Of a DNA stretch of 64,000 nt, positions 20,617-28,796 are shown piece after piece. The position numbers and the translations under genes were made by a program. A model generated the notes under the pieces. The model made no database searches. It was not told the DNA's origin and saw only the letters and a list, made by a program, of their open reading frames with translations. How positions within the stretch are numbered: the stretch's first letter is position 1; every line of letters begins with the position of its first letter. Source of the stretch: JAJRVM01 sp963700515 (lineage in GTDB: Bacteria > Planctomycetota > Planctomycetia > Pirellulales > Pirellulaceae); contig CAVOXY010000072.1 of assembly GCA_963700515.1 (NCBI GenBank), positions 416,159 through 480,158 of the forward strand, written 5' to 3'.

Positions 20617-22365
20617 ATGATTCCAAGGTTATCTTTCCTGTGGCGAACAGCTGATCGCCGCGCGCGCCGCCCAGCGCGACGGCTTGCCATGACGCTCGTG
20701 GAAATGCTCGTGGCGATGGCCCTGTCGCTGATCATCATCCTGGCTGTCACGCAGGTCTTTCGCCTGGTGGGTGACAATGTGCTGGCCAGCCGCGCCGTGA
20801 CGGAAATGGCGGGACAGCTGCGGGCCACGGCCGATCAGCTGCGACTTGATCTCGACGGAGTCACTGTGCCGGTCCGTCCCTGGACCGACGCCACGGCGGG
20901 ACTGGGCTACTTTGAAGTCTATGAAGGTCCGTTTTGGGATATGGGGTTGGGACCGTTGGCCGCCACCGCCCCGCCCGATCCACCGGCCGACCCGACAAAT
21001 CCGCGTCCCAGGCCGTGGTTCTCGCAGACAGGCGTGGGAGACTTCGACGACGTGTTGATGTTCACCGCGCGGGCGGAGGGGAGTCGATTTCTCGGACAGG
21101 TTCTCGGCACCGTCGCCTTCGGCCCGGCAGGCAAATTGATCGTCGACTACACACCGGGCAGCCCGGTCCGCACCGTCGTGGAATCGAATATCGCCGAGAT
21201 TGCCTGGTTTACCCGTTTCAATGACTGGAACGACAACGGCCAACCTGATCCGGGTGAATTGACGTTGCACCGCCGAGTCTTTCTGGTGCTGCCGAATCTC
21301 GACATTTCCGATGCCGATATCCAAGCTCTGACGCCCGGACAGTTTTACCATGGATTTGACGTCTCGGTGCGCTACCAGCAGGTCAGCGGTAACTGGGGCA
21401 AGCTACCTAACTCGCTCGAAACGCTCTCGTTGCGCGAGAACCGCACCGGACACCAGGTCGCTGGCGGCTTTCCCGTGGCCCCGGCCGGTGTGCTTGTCAA
21501 CCAGGCGTTCCCGTATCCCTTGTCCCGCGCATTGCTCGTCCCGCAAGGCACCGTCATGACACCTGGATTCGATGGTGCGTGGGGAGCGGTGAACGTCGAT
21601 GACGATGCCAATGGAGTGCCGGACGACGTGAGCGAGGCTGGGCACTTCGGCACCGACGATCTCGCCCAACCCATCGAATCGGTCTACTCGACGCCGTGGG
21701 CGATCACGCTGGGTGAATCATTTGGCAGCGACGTAGTGTTGTCCCAACTGCTCGCGTTTGACGTCAAAGTGTACGATCCGACGGTCACCCTGCAGCCGGC
21801 CCTGGCAAGCCCGCCCCAGGCCACACTGCCACCGACGGCCGATGCGGTGCTGCCGGGCGACCCAGGCTACCAACTCGCCGGCACGACCATCGGGCAAGGG
21901 GGCTACGTCGACTTATTCTATGCGCGTTATGTGCCGGGAGCGGACACAGCTGTACTCCCGTATCCGGCATCGATTGCGTCCACCTTTGCCGGCTTGCCGC
22001 AATTGCGTTCGGGACTGCGGCGGAATCCGCTGAATCCGCCCATCTTCTGGGGAATTCAGGCGCTGGCCACCCAACCGGCGGTCTACGACCCGTGGCCCAC
22101 GTTCTACGAACAGGATGGGATCGACCAGGATGGCCTCCTCGGCATCGATAGTATCGCCGTGAGCAACGGTGTCCCCGTCACCGATCAGGGTACGAACGGA
22201 GCGGACGACGACAATGCGATGGGGGTCGATGATATCGGCGAACGAGAGACTTCGCCCCCCTACCCCTCTCCTTTGCGCAGCGTCCAGGTCCGCATTCGAA
22301 TCATCGATCCGGATTCGCGTCAGGTGAGACAGGTCAGCGTCGTGTCCGATTTTATTCCGGAGTAA
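20617..22365 (+). CDS. Large type II pseudopilin/prepilin-like protein (582 aa)
   Basis: After a basic leader (RRARRPARRLA) comes the prepilin signature MTLVEMLVAMALSLIIILAVTQVFRLV, with Glu at +5. This gives a GspJ/PilW-like pilin cleaved before the Met. The body, about 550 residues, is far longer than ordinary pseudopilins (about 200). It carries Asp-rich loops near the C-terminal half ('NVDDDANGVPDDVS', 'DGIDQDGLLGIDS', 'GADDDNAMGVDDIG') that look like calcium-binding loops. GAGGAGAGG precedes the ATG. The C-terminus is exposed beta-like sequence. No other type II or IV secretion gene is next to it. Planctomycetes often encode many such large pilin-like proteins. Confidence 0.8.
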   Translation: MIPRLSFLWRTADRRARRPARRLAMTLVEMLVAMALSLIIILAVTQVFRLVGDNVLASRAVTEMAGQLRATADQLRLDLDGVTVPVRPWTDATAGLGYFEVYEGPFWDMGLGPLAATAPPDPPADPTNPRPRPWFSQTGVGDFDDVLMFTARAEGSRFLGQVLGTVAFGPAGKLIVDYTPGSPVRTVVESNIAEIAWFTRFNDWNDNGQPDPGELTLHRRVFLVLPNLDISDADIQALTPGQFYHGFDVSVRYQQVSGNWGKLPNSLETLSLRENRTGHQVAGGFPVAPAGVLVNQAFPYPLSRALLVPQGTVMTPGFDGAWGAVNVDDDANGVPDDVSEAGHFGTDDLAQPIESVYSTPWAITLGESFGSDVVLSQLLAFDVKVYDPTVTLQPALASPPQATLPPTADAVLPGDPGYQLAGTTIGQGGYVDLFYARYVPGADTAVLPYPASIASTFAGLPQLRSGLRRNPLNPPIFWGIQALATQPAVYDPWPTFYEQDGIDQDGLLGIDSIAVSNGVPVTDQGTNGADDDNAMGVDDIGERETSPPYPSPLRSVQVRIRIIDPDSRQVRQVSVVSDFIPE

Positions 22366-22384
22366 CTCGGCAGTCCTCACCAGC

Positions 22385-22753
22385 GTGCTGTCTCGGCCCC
22401 ATATCATCCGACTCCGCGAGCCGTGGGAAGTCGCCACGCAGGTCGATTCCCCAGAGTCGGTGCGCGTGACCTTGCGGCGATCGTTCCATCGCCCGACCGG
22501 CTTGGATGCCCAATCACGCATGGTGCTCGTGATCGAAGGGCTGGAACACGTTCGAGCGGTGACCCTCAATTCGCGGCAGCTTTCCTGCCGACAGTCATCG
22601 TCGGGGAACTGGCGGTGCGAGGTCCCCACGGATCTACCGACGCAAAACGCACTGCACATCGAGGTCGAGGTGTGCGATCCCGGCAACCTGGACACCATCC
22701 GGCTCAAGGTGCTCGCAGCCGGAAAAGTGCGGCTGGAAATTTATGAGGAATAG
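22385..22753 (+). CDS. Small conserved beta-sandwich-like protein (122 aa)
   Basis: The protein begins MLSRPHIIRLREPWEVA and alternates strands with charged turns. The pattern ('RLREPWE', 'VTLRRSFHRPTGL', 'VTLNSRQLSC', 'HIEVEV.DP') resembles the binding domain at the start of family 2 glycosidases, in which a 'F.R.F..P' strand is usual. It starts with GTG 22385, 20 bases after the pilin gene, so it is probably co-transcribed. I do not know the function. A heptamer repeat begins directly after its stop codon. Confidence 0.6.
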   Translation: MLSRPHIIRLREPWEVATQVDSPESVRVTLRRSFHRPTGLDAQSRMVLVIEGLEHVRAVTLNSRQLSCRQSSSGNWRCEVPTDLPTQNALHIEVEVCDPGNLDTIRLKVLAAGKVRLEIYEE

Positions 22754-22869
22754 TCATTGGTCATTGGTCATTGGTCACTGACTGAATCAGCACGCGATTC
22801 CACGGCCGATACCCGATAAATCCCGAAGCTCAGCGAGATACAAATGACCAATGACCAATGACCAATGAC
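22754..22869. repeat. Inverted pair of ATGACCA heptamer arrays
   Basis: A TCATTGG run of three copies (22754-22778) is followed 64 bases later by its inverse, about four AATGACC units (22843-22869). The arms could form a long hairpin. The left array starts right after the TAG stop of the upstream gene. Confidence 0.9.
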
Positions 22870-22897
22870 GAACTTCGCGTTCCCTCTAAAATCCGTG

Positions 22898-24175
22898 CTA
22901 CTTCGGCAATTCCTCAATGTGCAGGTTACGAAACGACAGATTGGTCGTCGGATCGTGCCCCTGGATCATGATGGTGCCGGGCTCCAAGCGGAGCCCCTTG
23001 CGGGGGTTGGGATCGGGCCCGCGTGTGTCGGTCCAGTCGCTGACTTGATAGCCGTTGACCCAGGCGGCCATATGGGGACCGTCGGCAATGATCGTCATGG
23101 GGGACCACTTGAGATCGTCCGCCACGACGCGGCGAGCATCTTGCCGGCGAAAGAACCCACCGGTACCACAATCAACCGGTTGACTGCGATCGCCATCTTT
23201 GAATCCGTTGTGAATCTGGCACTCATAGCCATTCATTTGCTCACCGGGAATACAACGAAAGAAGATCCCGGAATTCAGTCCGGCGGCATGCGTGATGAAC
23301 TCCAGTTGCATCACGAAATCACCGTAGCTCTGCCGCGTCTCCAATTGGCCCCGCCCGTTCACCACGTTGAGCGATCCGGTCTCCTTGTCAGCCGTGAACT
23401 GGCTCGGCATTTCCGGATAGGTGATCCACCCCTGCAGATCTTCGCCATTGAATAGGCTCTGCATTTCGAGCGGTTTCAATTTGATATTGCGAAACTCGAC
23501 CTTTCCCTGGTTCAACTGCAGTCCAATATGCCCGCGTCGTACCGGGTTGGGATCGGTATAGTCGAGCACTTGCTGGCCATCGAGTTGCACGACCACGTGC
23601 CCGTTTTCGACGCGCACTTCGTACGATTGCCAGTCGGCCCGATGCAGGTCTTCGGTAACCGCCTGACGATTCACCAGGCTGCCGGTTGGAAACGGATTAT
23701 CCATTCCCGCAATGTTCAGCTCATAGCAGTCGGTCGTGACATCGCCGGGATCCAATTGCGTGGCCAGGAAAACACCGCTGTTCGTAGCTGGCTCGCAGCG
23801 GAATTGCAGCCGCAACACATAATCTGCAAACTGCGTGGTCGTAACCAGCAGACCTTTTTCTCCTTTCTCCACCACGATGGCACCCTGCTCGACGCGCCAA
23901 TCCGCCTGGTTCTCATGTTTCCAGCCGAAGAGCGATTCACCATCAAAGAGCGCTATCCAACCCTCCGCCAACTCCTCTTCGTTCAACAGCACTGGAGTCC
24001 CAGCGGGATGCTCCTGCTCGCTTGTCCCGGTAGTGTCCGTCGCCACATCGACGGTGGTCGATCCCGCCTGACCGCTGACCGGATTCGTTTTGTCCACCGC
24101 AGGTTCGGGGCGACAACCGGCAGCCAAAAGCCACATTACCGCAGAAGCAACCGAGAATCGAATGAGACTTTTCAC
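22898..24175 (-). CDS. Lipoprotein with two DUF1080 (3-keto-disaccharide hydrolase-like) domains
   Basis: I chose GTG 24175 because GGAAGGA precedes it and it opens the lipobox signal MWLLAAGC (Cys near residue 21). Two DUF1080 domains follow. The first starts 'EEELAEGWIALFDGESLFGWK' and the second 'MQSLFNGEDLQGW'. Each ends with the family's 'NIKLK' / 'NLHIEELPK' strand, and the 'LNSGIFFRCIPGEQMNGYECQIHNGF' stretch is the conserved core. Single-domain DUF1080 proteins are very numerous in planctomycetes and are thought to act on sugars, some as 3-keto-glycoside hydrolases. The tandem arrangement could bind or cleave a longer polysaccharide. It faces the IspH gene across a long repeat region. 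Confidence 0.85.
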   Translation of the reverse strand: MKSLIRFSVASAVMWLLAAGCRPEPAVDKTNPVSGQAGSTTVDVATDTTGTSEQEHPAGTPVLLNEEELAEGWIALFDGESLFGWKHENQADWRVEQGAIVVEKGEKGLLVTTTQFADYVLRLQFRCEPATNSGVFLATQLDPGDVTTDCYELNIAGMDNPFPTGSLVNRQAVTEDLHRADWQSYEVRVENGHVVVQLDGQQVLDYTDPNPVRRGHIGLQLNQGKVEFRNIKLKPLEMQSLFNGEDLQGWITYPEMPSQFTADKETGSLNVVNGRGQLETRQSYGDFVMQLEFITHAAGLNSGIFFRCIPGEQMNGYECQIHNGFKDGDRSQPVDCGTGGFFRRQDARRVVADDLKWSPMTIIADGPHMAAWVNGYQVSDWTDTRGPDPNPRKGLRLEPGTIMIQGHDPTTNLSFRNLHIEELPK

Positions 24176-25341
24176 GGTTTGTTCCTTCCTCGAAGACGCA
24201 TGATGCAACCGGCCCCATTGTCCGACAATGCACTGCCAGTGTCGAGTCGGGGGGCACACACGCCTGAGAGTCAGAGAGATCTGCCGGGGAGAGCAAGAAA
24301 AAGGAAGAGGCCGACCGATTGGCCGACGAGGGGCAGAATCGTCGTACCAAACATAGCCGACCTCTTCCAAACTCCCGTGTATCTTGTGCGTCGCATGACT
24401 GCCGAGGATGTGGGCGATTCATCCTGCGTCTGAGGCCCAGCCAACGTCAATATTCCTGATATCCTCATCTCCTGGGACGAGAACGTCATCCGCGGATCAA
24501 GAACGAGTGGACCCACACAACGCGCAGCAACAACACTACCAACCTCTCGTGGCCGTGTCGAGCGAAATTTCCCTGTTCTCCAAGTAGACGAGCGGACCGG
24601 CAGCCCAGAATTTAGTTCCTTCCAGAAAGCGATGCAAGCGGTTAGCGGCCGGGGAAACTTGATTTAGCCGGTTTTGCCCGCTTTCGTGACTCTCGTAGGA
24701 ATCGGGCAAAGTCGGCGGGCGAGGCGGCGCAGCGAGCAGGAAATCGACTGTTTCTCACGAAAAACCTTGCCGATCGTGCCACTCTTGCGGGTCCGCACTT
24801 CTCGCTAGACCCCACCCAACCGCTGGTCCATCCGGTGAAGCGGGCTCAGCTACCAGCGTCGTCTGAGCCCTTGGCGGGCTCAGCTACCAGCGTAGCTGAA
24901 GCCGCCAGGCTTCAGATCAATGGAGTATCCAAATGATATTCGTCTGAGCCCTGGCGGGCTCAGCTACCAGCGTAGCTGAAGCCGCCAGGCTTCAGATCAA
25001 TGGAGTATCCAAATGATATTCGTCTGAGCCCTGGCGGGCTCAGCTACCAGCGTAGCTGAAGCCGCCAGGCTTCAGATCAATGGAGCATCCAAATGATATT
25101 CGTCTGAGCCCTGGCGGGCTCAGCTACCAGCGTAGCTGAAGCCGCCAGGCTTCAGATCAATGGAGTATCCAAATGATATTCGTCTGAGCCCTGGCGGGCT
25201 CAGCTACCAGCGTAGCTGAAGCCGCCAGGCTTCAGATCAATGGAGTATCCAAATGATATTCGTCTGAGCCCTGGCGGGCTCAGCTACCAGCGTCGTCTGA
25301 GCCCTGGCGGGCTCAGCTACCGGCGTAGCCGCTCGGCCAAA
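24176..25341. other. Long intergenic region containing 80-bp repeats
   Basis: This is a 1.2-kb gap between the DUF1080 gene and ispH, both on the minus strand. The part 24480-24840 holds nothing I can identify; it has several short inverted stretches (for example GCCGGGG...). From 24842 onward it is the 80-bp tandem repeat described separately. ispH ends inside the right edge. Confidence 0.55.
24842..25330. repeat. 80-bp tandem repeat with two coupled hairpins per unit
   Basis: The string CAGCTACCAG begins at 24881, 24961, 25041, 25121, 25201 and 25281, exactly 80 bases apart. Each unit has hairpin A (CTGAGCCC-TGGC-GGGCTCAG) and hairpin B (CTGAAGCC-GCCA-GGCTTCAG), joined by AGCTACCAGCGTAGCT, then a 30-base AT-richer tail ending AAATGATATT. 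Copies are near identical; one has tggagCatcc at 25081. The end copies lack hairpin B. There are no unique spacers between units, so this is not CRISPR. Confidence 0.95.
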
Positions 25342-26268
25342 TCAGATATTGCGGAGTGGCTTGGGCAACGGGAAATGGACTTCTTCGTCGTACAACGAAC
25401 GAATCTCCACAGTCGCCTGATGGAGTTGGCACAACAGATCAACACATTGCTGCACCACCGACTCCGGCGCACTAGCCCCGGCGGTCACCAGCACCGATTC
25501 GTGACCGCGAAACCACTCGCGCTGAATGTCGCTGGGACCGTCAATCAGATAAGCGGCGACACCGCATTCTTGGGCCAATTCCTGCAATCGGCGACTGTTC
25601 GAACTGTTTTGGCTGCCAATCACCAATACGATGTCGGCGTCTCGTGCCAACTCTCGCACCGCCTGTTGACGATTCTGTGTGGCATAGCAGATGTCGTCAC
25701 GCGGCGGACCCGTCAATTGTGGAAAACGCTCACGCAGACGATCGATGATCCGATTCGCGTCGTCGACACTCAACGTTGTCTGAGTCAGATACGCAATTTT
25801 CGCGTTGGCGGGGAGATCCAGTCCTGCGACATCTTCCTCCGTCTCGACCAGGTAAATCGCCTGAGGCGCTTCACCCATGGTCCCAATCACCTCATCGTGA
25901 CCCTCGTGGCCAATCAGGATAATCGTATAGCCCTCGCGCGAGAACCGACGCGCCTCCAAGTGAACTTTGATCACCAACGGGCACGTCGCGTCAATGGCGT
26001 GCAGATGGCGTTGTTCAGCAAGCTGGCGCACCATCGGTGACACCCCGTGGGCCGAATACAAGAGTGTCGATCCTGCCGGCACCTCGTCGAGATCGTCGAC
26101 AAATATCGCTCCCTTCTCCCGGAACCCCTCCACCACGTGCCGATTGTGTACGATTTCGTGATACACGTAGACGGGCACACCGAATGCCCGCAGTGCCAGG
26201 TCCAGACTCTCGATGGCCATGTTGACGCCCGCACAGAACCCACGCGGACTGGCCAGTACGACTCGCAT
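25342..26268 (-). CDS. ispH: 4-hydroxy-3-methylbut-2-enyl diphosphate reductase (IspH/LytB)
   Basis: The protein has 308 residues from ATG 26268. It has the three Fe-S cluster cysteines in the family context: 'SPRGFCAGV' (Cys12), 'IDATCPLV' (near Cys96) and 'ICYATQNRQQAV' (near Cys197). 'YHEIVHNRHVV' and 'SSNSRRL' are also diagnostic. IspH is the last enzyme of the MEP pathway, forming IPP and DMAPP from HMBPP. Its location next to the hopanoid genes fits the supply of isoprenoid precursor. A longer frame starts at 26307, but the 14-residue shorter start gives the normal N-terminus. It is intact. Confidence 0.97.
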   Translation of the reverse strand: MRVVLASPRGFCAGVNMAIESLDLALRAFGVPVYVYHEIVHNRHVVEGFREKGAIFVDDLDEVPAGSTLLYSAHGVSPMVRQLAEQRHLHAIDATCPLVIKVHLEARRFSREGYTIILIGHEGHDEVIGTMGEAPQAIYLVETEEDVAGLDLPANAKIAYLTQTTLSVDDANRIIDRLRERFPQLTGPPRDDICYATQNRQQAVRELARDADIVLVIGSQNSSNSRRLQELAQECGVAAYLIDGPSDIQREWFRGHESVLVTAGASAPESVVQQCVDLLCQLHQATVEIRSLYDEEVHFPLPKPLRNI

Positions 26269-26823
26269 GATCGACGAAACTCCCGTATGTACCTGAGCGG
26301 GCGACACTTAAACCGCTCCCACATCATAGACGGTGCCCCCTGTATCGCCCAGACTCCCGGTGCCATGGGTGGTGTGAGGGACTCATATCTTACTCTTACT
26401 CCCAAAGCGGCCGGTAGCGGCAACCGGAAAGGGCCCCAGAGCGTATGGTCTTGCTGACTTGGACGACCGGAACGAATCGGGAATGCGCAGTGCGGGTTTC
26501 GGAATCGGCAGCACCTTGGTCACCTTGAGCCACTGCCGGAGCGATCGGCCTCTTCCACTCCGCACTCCGCACTCCGCATTCCGCATTCCGCAGTCGTTCC
26601 CTCGCAGACCGATCGAATTCATCACGATGCAGGCACCGTGCGTCTAGTCCCTCGCCACGGCGAGCTGGTAAGATGAAAGGCCTTTCCGCAGCAGGTGACC
26701 GCAACCCAAATTGGCCCTGGACAAAACCGCTTGCGGATTTCGAGCCTCATCCACATTGGGAACGAATCGGGAATACGCAATGAAGCCAATGACCAATGAC
26801 CAATGACCAATGACCAATGACCA
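26269..26823. other. Intergenic region with heptamer elements
   Basis: This 555-bp gap between divergent ispH and hpnC holds an inverted CCGCACT/CCGCATT element (26469-26601), a single arm of the same element (26757-26781) and a run of ACCAATG heptamers reaching the hpnC start (26785-26838). I see no gene. Confidence 0.7.
26469..26601. repeat. Heptamer-built inverted element, copy 1
   Basis: The left arm GGAACGAATCGGGAATGCGC and the right arm, about four CCGCACT/CCGCATT units ending CAGTCGTTCCC, are inverted relatives separated by roughly 80 bases. Further copies lie at 31075-31161 and 54481-54577. Confidence 0.75.
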
Positions 26824-26838
26824 ATGACCAATGACCAA
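26785..26838. repeat. ACCAATG heptamer array at the hpnC start
   Basis: Seven ACCAATG units give an ATG every 7 bases, at 26789, 26796, 26803, 26810, 26817, 26824 and 26831. The ones in the other frames, and the one at 26803, meet a stop almost at once; only 26824 leads into the hpnC frame. Confidence 0.9.
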
Positions 26839-27765
26839 TCGTTCTCAGCCCAGTTACAGCGATACGGTCCGGACAGCAGAGCGGAAGCCGTTCCCCTGCT
26901 GCCGCAGGCGCAGGCCTATTGTCGGCGGATGGCGCGGCGGCACTACGAGAACTTTGTGGTCGCCAGTCTAGTGCTGCCGAAGTCGGTGCGCCGGCATTTC
27001 TACAGCGTCTATGCCTTCTGCCGCTGGGCCGACGACCTGGCCGACGAAATACCTGACGCGTCCCAGAGCCTCCGCCTGCTCGACTGGTGGGAGCAGCAAC
27101 TGGAAGGTTGTTACGAGGGGGAGAGTCGACATCCGGTATTTGTGGCGTTGGCGGAAACGGTTCGCCAGTGCAGCATCCCGCTGGAACTACCGCGGCGTTT
27201 GCTCCAAGCATTTCGTCAGGACCAGCAGGTTACGCGTTATCAGACCATGGAAGATCTGCTATGTTACTGTCACAATTCTGCTAATCCCGTGGGCGAACTG
27301 ATACTTCTCATCGGCCGTTGTCACGAGCCTCGCAACGTGGATCTGTCAGACAAGATCTGCACCGGGCTGCAACTCGCCAATTTCTGGCAAGACGCGGCTC
27401 GTGATTACGCTCAGGGACGTGTTTACATCCCTCAGGAGGATTTGGATACATGCGGGTGCCGCGAGTTGGATATCGCTCAACCGACCGCCAGTTCGGCGTT
27501 TTGTCGCGTATTGGCGCTGGAAGTTGACCGCACGCAGCACTACTTTCGCGACGGAGAGGCTCTGGTGGACCACGTTCCAGACTGGCTACGTATGGACATC
27601 GAGCTGTTTGTTCGCGGGGGCCTGGCGACCTTGCAGGCGATTCGCCGAGCCGGATATGATGTGTTGCGGCGTCGTCCCCGGGTCAGCCGATGGACACAGT
27701 TCGGACTGCTGGCGGCCGCCCACATTCGGCGTTGGCGAAGCGTTTGGCGAGGATACGGCCGATGA
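26824..27765 (+). CDS. hpnC: Hydroxysqualene synthase-type protein HpnC
   Basis: The protein is a trans-isoprenyl synthase of the squalene/phytoene synthase family. It has 'RRHYENFVVASLVLPKSVRRHFYSVYAFCRWADDLADE', which contains the HpnC signature HYENF and the first Asp-rich motif (DDLADE), and a second motif 'DAARDYAQGRVYIPQEDL'. In the HpnCDE route, HpnC turns presqualene diphosphate into hydroxysqualene. The start is odd: it lies in a heptamer array, and ATG 26824 gives MTNDQSFSAQ before the family-like 'LPQAQAYCRR'. It overlaps hpnD at ATGA 27762, so the two are translationally coupled. 313 residues is normal. Confidence 0.93.
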   Translation: MTNDQSFSAQLQRYGPDSRAEAVPLLPQAQAYCRRMARRHYENFVVASLVLPKSVRRHFYSVYAFCRWADDLADEIPDASQSLRLLDWWEQQLEGCYEGESRHPVFVALAETVRQCSIPLELPRRLLQAFRQDQQVTRYQTMEDLLCYCHNSANPVGELILLIGRCHEPRNVDLSDKICTGLQLANFWQDAARDYAQGRVYIPQEDLDTCGCRELDIAQPTASSAFCRVLALEVDRTQHYFRDGEALVDHVPDWLRMDIELFVRGGLATLQAIRRAGYDVLRRRPRVSRWTQFGLLAAAHIRRWRSVWRGYGR

Positions 27766-28634
27766 CGCCACTGCTCGAAGCGAGCTATTTCGAATGCGCC
27801 CAGGCGGCTCGTCGCTCCGCCTCGAATTTTCACTGGTGTTTTCGCCTGTTGCCACCGGCCAAACGACGTTCCATGTGCGCCCTCTATGCGTTCGCGCGGC
27901 ACAGCGATGATCTGGTTGACAACCATCAACCGGTGGAGCAGAAGCAGGCGGCGCTCAGCGCCTGGCGTCAGCAATTGCTGCAAGCTTTCGAGGATGGCGG
28001 CGACCACGGGATTTTCCCCGCCCTCATGGACACGGTGCAGAGATACGCCATTCCGCACTCGTATTTGCTCGACATCCTGACTGGCGTGCAGATGGATCTC
28101 GAGCCGACACAGTTCACGACCTTTGAGGATCTGCGTGTGTATTGTCAGCGCGTCGCTTCGTCGGTCGGGCTGGCTTGCCTGCACATCTGGGGTTTTTCGG
28201 ACGATGCGGCGCTCCCATTGGCGATCGATCGAGGTGTTGCCTTCCAGCTAACGAATATTTTGCGCGACCTCCGCGAGGATCTTGCTCAACAGCGGGTCTA
28301 TTTGCCGCAGGAAGACCTGCACCGCTTTGCCTGTAACGCCGCCGACCTGAATAGGGAGCAGCCGGACCAGCGCGTATTGTCGCTGCTGGCATACGAAATT
28401 GAGCGTGCGGAATCGTATTACCGTCAATCCCGGGAACTGGTTCGATATCTACATCGCGACGGCCGTCGCATATTGCGTCTGATGACCGCCACCTACTGGC
28501 AGCTGCTGCGGCAGATCCGCCAGCGACCCAGCGTCGTCTTTCGACAGCCCATTCGGTTGAGTTTTGCGGCGCGTCTCTCTGTCGTCAACTCCGCGTTGCT
28601 CCCCTGGGGAGCGGTGCGGCGCGGTGCGTTGTGA
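27762..28634 (+). CDS. hpnD: Presqualene diphosphate synthase HpnD
   Basis: The second squalene/phytoene synthase-family protein has 290 residues. It has 'FARHSDDLVDN' (first Asp-rich motif), 'QLTNILRDLREDLAQQRVYLP' (second, with the HpnD-typical NILRDLREDL) and 'SNFHWCFRLLPPAKR' in front. HpnD condenses two farnesyl diphosphates to presqualene diphosphate, the step before HpnC and HpnE. The start at 27762 overlaps the hpnC stop (ATGA). Shortly after the stop comes a fragment of a sigma-54 activator gene (28631-28796), which separates hpnD from hpnE by about 620 bases. It is intact. Confidence 0.94.
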   Translation: MTPLLEASYFECAQAARRSASNFHWCFRLLPPAKRRSMCALYAFARHSDDLVDNHQPVEQKQAALSAWRQQLLQAFEDGGDHGIFPALMDTVQRYAIPHSYLLDILTGVQMDLEPTQFTTFEDLRVYCQRVASSVGLACLHIWGFSDDAALPLAIDRGVAFQLTNILRDLREDLAQQRVYLPQEDLHRFACNAADLNREQPDQRVLSLLAYEIERAESYYRQSRELVRYLHRDGRRILRLMTATYWQLLRQIRQRPSVVFRQPIRLSFAARLSVVNSALLPWGAVRRGAL

Positions 28635-28796
28635 CGGAAAGATAGCCAGCGGGGGCTCCCTGTTCCTCGACGAAATTGGCGATATGCCACCGGGAATCCA
28701 GGCCAAAATCCTCCGGGTCTTGCAGCAGCAGCGTTTCGAGCGACTTGGTGGCAACCAGACCGTGGAAGTCGACGTGCGTGTCTTCGTATTACCTCA
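28631..28796 (+). pseudogene. Remnant of a sigma-54-interacting AAA+ (NtrC-family) activator
   Basis: The frame reads DGKIASGGSLFLDEIGDMP, then 'IQAKILRVLQQQRFERLGGNQTVEVDVRVF'. This is the Walker B (LFLDEIGD) and following segment of the NtrC-type ATPase domain, up to the 'VDVRV' strand. The preceding Walker A / GAFTGA part and the following sensor, arginine-finger and DNA-binding parts are missing, and the sequence after 28796 does not fit the family. It has no start codon of its own. It probably entered by recombination or is left from a deleted gene between hpnD and hpnE. Confidence 0.75.

Noticed and set aside
24842..25330. CRISPR array
   Set aside because: The 80-base units are contiguous without unique spacers and there are no cas genes.
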